From Planctomycetota bacterium (GTDB taxonomy: Bacteria > Planctomycetota > OFTM77), in contig JAJDCO010000154.1 of the NCBI GenBank assembly GCA_029260795.1, positions 1-64,000 on the forward strand: a stretch of DNA of 64,000 bases, given 5' to 3'. Under the pieces are notes generated by a model. That model was not told where the DNA came from. It saw only the letters and a list, made by a program, of their open reading frames with translations, and ran no database searches. This document shows positions 60,549 to 64,000 of the stretch, piece after piece. Position numbers and translations under genes: made by a program. The stretch's first letter is position 1, and each line of letters opens with the position of its first letter.

Positions 60549-63500
60549 ATCAACTGGGTCCCTTTGAGAACGAACAGTCGACCGTCTTCCAAATGGATGT
60601 CCCCATCGCTCTCCGGCGCGTCCGTCAGCTCCAGTGATTGCAGCCGCTGGCCACTCCGTCGATCGAGGATCTCGATCTGGACCGAGGTCTCCGCCGTTCG
60701 TTGCGGCGGCGTCAGGTTGAAGCACAGCACGGCGTGCTCCCGGCTCGCCCGAACGCTCTGTAGGCTCGGGAAAGGCTTCCGCTCCTCCGTCGTGTTCGCG
60801 CTCCAGGTCGTCTCGTAGGACCAGGGAGCGCTCAGGGTCTCGAGCTCGAGGCCGACGATGATCAGGCGGTACACGCCCACTTGATCCGTCAGCTCGCTGT
60901 TCTTCAGGACGATCGTCCCCGGCGGGGCGTCCTGGCGTCGCACTCGGTCGCCACCGAATGCGAAGGTCTTCTCATCGAGCACGGCTCCCGTCGTGGGCTC
61001 GAGGACGAGCGCCTGGAGCGTGGTGCGCGAGGTGTTCCCGGCTTGGCTGTCCAGCAGGATCAGCGGGCGTCCGTTGTTCGGCAGGAACTGGCAGGGCACC
61101 GATCGCGGGACGGTTCGCGTCCACAGCTCGCGGCGCGAGGCCAGGTCGATGCAACGAAGCTCCTTGGGCCGCATCACCGGCAAGTACAACCGGTCTCCGA
61201 CCGTCCACGCATCGGAGAAGTCGCGTCCTTCGGGCAGGTCGCGCTCGTACTCGATCACGCCCGTGAAGGGATCGACGACGGCGAGCCGCTCGCGATCATG
61301 GATCTCGACCAGGAGGCGCTCAGCTCCCGGCAGGAGTGAGCCGATCTGGTCTCGAAGCGTGAACGCCCAGAGCTGCTCACCCGAGACCGCATCGATGGCC
61401 GCAATCCGATTGCGTCCCGGCAAGTCGAGGTCCTCGACGTGAACGAAGACGATTCCCCAGGCCACGACGCGGTTGCGGACGTCACCGGCGAACTTCACTC
61501 GCCAGTGCTCGGCATTCGTCCTCGGATCGAACGCGACCACATCGGCCGTATCGACCGCTACCAGACGGCCGGATACGAAGATGGGCTCGAGGTGAGATTG
61601 AACGATCTTCAGCCCGTCGAGTGTCCGGCGCCAGAGCGTCTCGCGTGTCGACAGATCCACGGCGATCAGGTTCTTGTCTTCCACCCAGGCGAACAGGAGG
61701 TCCCGAGCCGATTCGGGGCGATCGCCCCGCGGACGGACCAGGTACGAGTCGCCACTCGATCCGAGCTCGATGTCCCATCGCCGCTCCAGCTCGCCTTTCC
61801 AGCCGGCCGGGTGCCGTGGCTCGTCGACGGTATCCGTCCCAGCGGGAAGGCGCTCGAGGAGCTGCTCGGCGAGCTGACCGGCCGTCGATTCTCCGTCACC
61901 GGTGGCGCTGGAATACCGTGTCCGCACCAGCTCGGCCAGTCCCCGCACCAGGCTGTGGTTCCCCTCGGCCTCGGCCACGGCTGCCTGCTGAAGATAGACC
62001 TGGGGGCGGCGGGCGCTCTCGGGGTACTTGGAGATGAAGTCCCGCACCACGCGCAGCGCAGCCGCGTGATCGTCTCGCTCGAGGTAGAGGCGGGCCAGCT
62101 CGAGGTAGTAGTCCTCGGCGGTGCGGCTGCCCGGGAACTGGGCGAGGGCCTGTTGGAACTGCTCGGGCGAATCGGATCGTCGTACGCTCTCGAGAACGGT
62201 TCGGGCCCGTTGCTCGTACCGGGCTCGAACTTCGGTCGGCGAGGCCTCGAGGATCTCTCGGATGCTCTCGCGGGCGATGTCGTCTACGGGTCGTCCGCGA
62301 TCGACGTCATCGGCATAGCGCGCGATGAGCTGCTGCGCGTCCTCGATCGCACCCGGCCAGTTCTCGCGGCGGAGTCGATGAGCGATTCGCATTCGAAGCG
62401 CACGGACGCCGACGCGGGTCGGTGGCTGTCCTGGTCCTTCGAGCGATTCGAGACGGTCACCATACTCGTCGAGCAGACTCTTGAGTGCGTTCTCGTACTT
62501 GTCGGGATAAGACTGCGCCCTGACGGAGAGCGCCTCGATGTAGAGGAAGCGCGTGCGGATGCCGAGCTCCTCGTTCGGCGCATAGAGCTCGGCCTCGGCA
62601 AAGAACTCGGCGGCCGCGCGACTGTCGCGGGCTTGGCGGCCTAGCTCTCGATAGGTTCGGAAGAGGCCGCTCCGTGCCTGGCGGTAGCGCTCGTCGAAGG
62701 CATCGCGCGCGTTGACCGGGAGCGCTTCCAGCGCTCGTCGGAACTGGTCGATGGCACCGTCATAGTCGCGCCTCGAGATCTCGAGGTCGCCCAAGGCGAC
62801 GAAGCGCTCGGCGGATCCGCGCGGGAGGCGCTCGATCTCCTCACGCTTGATCTCGAGAATGCGATCCCAGTCCAGGTAGGTCTCGATTCGCTGTCGGGTC
62901 GCCGCGACGAGCGCGCCGCCTCCGCTCGCCAAGATGGCGCCGGAGATCACGCCGCTCTCGAGCGGTATCGACTCCAGACGCCTTCCGTCGAGATCGAAGC
63001 GGAGGAGCACTTGGCCCTTGCGCAAGAACACGCCTTCGCGAGTGATGGCCCCTCGGCTGGTCGACATCGCACCCGAGGCATCGCTCAGGGAGGCCTGGAT
63101 GATCTCGTCGCCGGTCGCGGTGTCCCGGATGGTGAGCGCCGAGCCGGAGAGGTAGACCTTGCCGTCGGCCACGCCCATCAGATGATGGCGGAGCTGACGC
63201 TGTCGATAGGAACGGCGCGGCACGTCGTAGGGCTGGCGCCACAGGGTGTGTCCGTTGCGGACGTCGAGGCAGTAGACATCGGTGGCGTCGGTGGGTGCGA
63301 AGAAGAGCTTGCCCTCGGCGACGACGGGAGGGCTGTTGGCCCAAAAGGTCTGCCGGGGCTCGGGGGCCATGCCGGAGGGGGCATAGATCTCGATCGGCTC
63401 GTACTCGCGGATCCAGCGAATCCAGCCGGCGCGCGCATCGAGGGCGGCCACGACGCCGAGGTTCGTACAGAAGTAGGCGATGCCGTCCTGCTCCGAGACG

Positions 63501-64000
63501 ACACCCGGCGAGAACTCCATGAAGGGCCGGCCGAACATGTTGAGCTCGAGCTGACCGGTCGCGATCGGTGTTCGCCACACGAGCTCTCCCGTGTCCACGT
63601 CAAAGGCACACACGAGGGCGTGGAACTTTCCCTTCTCGAACCAGACCGACGTGATCGCCAGGTTCTCGAAGATCACCGGGGGCGTCGGCTCGTTGAGCAT
63701 CGCGATGAACGGGTCGCGGGAGAACGGTGGCTCGGCGTGCGACCAGAGCAGCTTTCCGCTCTCCTCGTCGAAAGCGAACAGCTTGCGCTCCGGCAGTGGG
63801 ATCTGAATCGGCATCCCGTGAAAGCTCTGCGAGCGTCGCCGCGACGAGCGGACTTGGAGGTTTGCGAAGACACGCCCTTCGTGGGCGGTGGCGCTGAAGA
63901 CCGCGTTGGGGTTGAGCCCTTCGAGGTCGTCCGTCCCGCGGTTGTCGAGGAGCTCTTGGCCGAGACGGCTTCGGAAGTTCCAACGCAGCTCGCCGGTGTA
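60527..64000 (-). CDS. PQQ-like beta-propeller/TPR protein (5' end outside window)
   Basis: The minus-strand frame is open from 64000 (YTGELRWNFRSRLGQ at the edge) to TAG 60527-60529, at least 1157 codons. No start is certain; ATG 63814 is internal because homologous propeller sequence precedes it. Propeller blades: VFSATAHEGRVFANLQV, KLFAFDEESGKLLWS, VCAFDVDTGELVWRTPI, VVAALDARAGWIRWIREYEP, VYCLDVRNGHTLWRQPY. A TPR-like helical section (about 330-620 from ATG 63814; YDGAIDQFRRALEALPVNAR, DYYLELARLYLERDDHAAAL) is followed by a second propeller (IAAIDAVSGEQLWAFTLRDQ, CIDLASRRELWTRTV). Probably an exported scaffold of the envelope cluster. No PQQ-binding catalytic residues are evident. Confidence 0.85.
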   Translation of the reverse strand, partial: YTGELRWNFRSRLGQELLDNRGTDDLEGLNPNAVFSATAHEGRVFANLQVRSSRRRSQSFHGMPIQIPLPERKLFAFDEESGKLLWSHAEPPFSRDPFIAMLNEPTPPVIFENLAITSVWFEKGKFHALVCAFDVDTGELVWRTPIATGQLELNMFGRPFMEFSPGVVSEQDGIAYFCTNLGVVAALDARAGWIRWIREYEPIEIYAPSGMAPEPRQTFWANSPPVVAEGKLFFAPTDATDVYCLDVRNGHTLWRQPYDVPRRSYRQRQLRHHLMGVADGKVYLSGSALTIRDTATGDEIIQASLSDASGAMSTSRGAITREGVFLRKGQVLLRFDLDGRRLESIPLESGVISGAILASGGGALVAATRQRIETYLDWDRILEIKREEIERLPRGSAERFVALGDLEISRRDYDGAIDQFRRALEALPVNARDAFDERYRQARSGLFRTYRELGRQARDSRAAAEFFAEAELYAPNEELGIRTRFLYIEALSVRAQSYPDKYENALKSLLDEYGDRLESLEGPGQPPTRVGVRALRMRIAHRLRRENWPGAIEDAQQLIARYADDVDRGRPVDDIARESIREILEASPTEVRARYEQRARTVLESVRRSDSPEQFQQALAQFPGSRTAEDYYLELARLYLERDDHAAALRVVRDFISKYPESARRPQVYLQQAAVAEAEGNHSLVRGLAELVRTRYSSATGDGESTAGQLAEQLLERLPAGTDTVDEPRHPAGWKGELERRWDIELGSSGDSYLVRPRGDRPESARDLLFAWVEDKNLIAVDLSTRETLWRRTLDGLKIVQSHLEPIFVSGRLVAVDTADVVAFDPRTNAEHWRVKFAGDVRNRVVAWGIVFVHVEDLDLPGRNRIAAIDAVSGEQLWAFTLRDQIGSLLPGAERLLVEIHDRERLAVVDPFTGVIEYERDLPEGRDFSDAWTVGDRLYLPVMRPKELRCIDLASRRELWTRTVPRSVPCQFLPNNGRPLILLDSQAGNTSRTTLQALVLEPTTGAVLDEKTFAFGGDRVRRQDAPPGTIVLKNSELTDQVGVYRLIIVGLELETLSAPWSYETTWSANTTEERKPFPSLQSVRASREHAVLCFNLTPPQRTAETSVQIEILDRRSGQRLQSLELTDAPESDGDIHLEDGRLFVLKGTQLICFESKR

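Overview
This 64 kb window is high-GC chromosomal DNA (roughly two thirds GC by eye) from a free-living, didermic bacterium. Several things point to Planctomycetota or a nearby deep lineage: two lipoprotein sulfatases, tandem SBBP-repeat surface proteins, several secreted alpha/alpha-toroid (prenyltransferase-like) proteins, very long Gln/Glu-rich envelope proteins, a PQQ-type propeller fused to TPRs, and an actin-like ATPase beside a coiled-coil protein. That assignment is inference; no rRNA is present. Both tRNA genes encode CCA.

Layout. 1-7.5 kb is a housekeeping block: the end of murA, a 23-bp tandem repeat, ffh, rpsP, maf, a DUF192 lipoprotein, rpmE with a very long low-complexity tail, prfA, a membrane protein and prmC. 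7.5-13 kb holds two SBBP-repeat surface proteins; the first is out of frame at a (CT)12 run inside its signal peptide, like a phase-variable contingency locus. 13-17 kb holds two paralogous sulfatase lipoproteins around a DUF1801 remnant. 17-27.7 kb is a glycogen / alpha-glucan operon: GH133 debranching enzyme, GT5/GT4-type glycosyltransferase, GH57 glycosidase, a 1406-aa GT3 glycogen synthase-GT35 phosphorylase fusion, and an MFS transporter, several with ATGA overlaps. 27.7-29.4 kb has a decayed OmpR-type response regulator, a PilZ protein and ssb. 29.7-32.9 kb is the coiled-coil/actin-like pair. 33-36 kb has moaD, moaE, pepA and a Cys-rich protein. 36-42 kb has tRNA-Cys, a UbiD-family decarboxylase, a cytochrome c lipoprotein, a B12-binding radical SAM protein and a probable selenoprotein. 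42-50 kb has a small secreted protein, a TMTC-like membrane/TPR protein, tRNA-Leu, two GNAT-fold proteins flanking a diiron acyl-ACP-desaturase-like protein, and larE. 50-64 kb is a minus-strand envelope cluster: three secreted toroid proteins, two paralogous Gln-rich secreted proteins, a 1044-aa coiled-coil secreted protein, a DUF4175-like membrane protein and a PQQ/TPR protein that runs off the window.

The strongest unusual signals are: (1) an in-frame TGA at 41347 in a secreted thioredoxin-fold protein, giving U-G-P-C and followed at SECIS distance by a hairpin with a GGTC loop; (2) the CT-repeat frame switch at 8103-8126; (3) the actin-like/coiled-coil gene pair; (4) the synthase-phosphorylase fusion; (5) the extended L31; and (6) the secreted toroid cluster, whose three members share the same C-terminal end.
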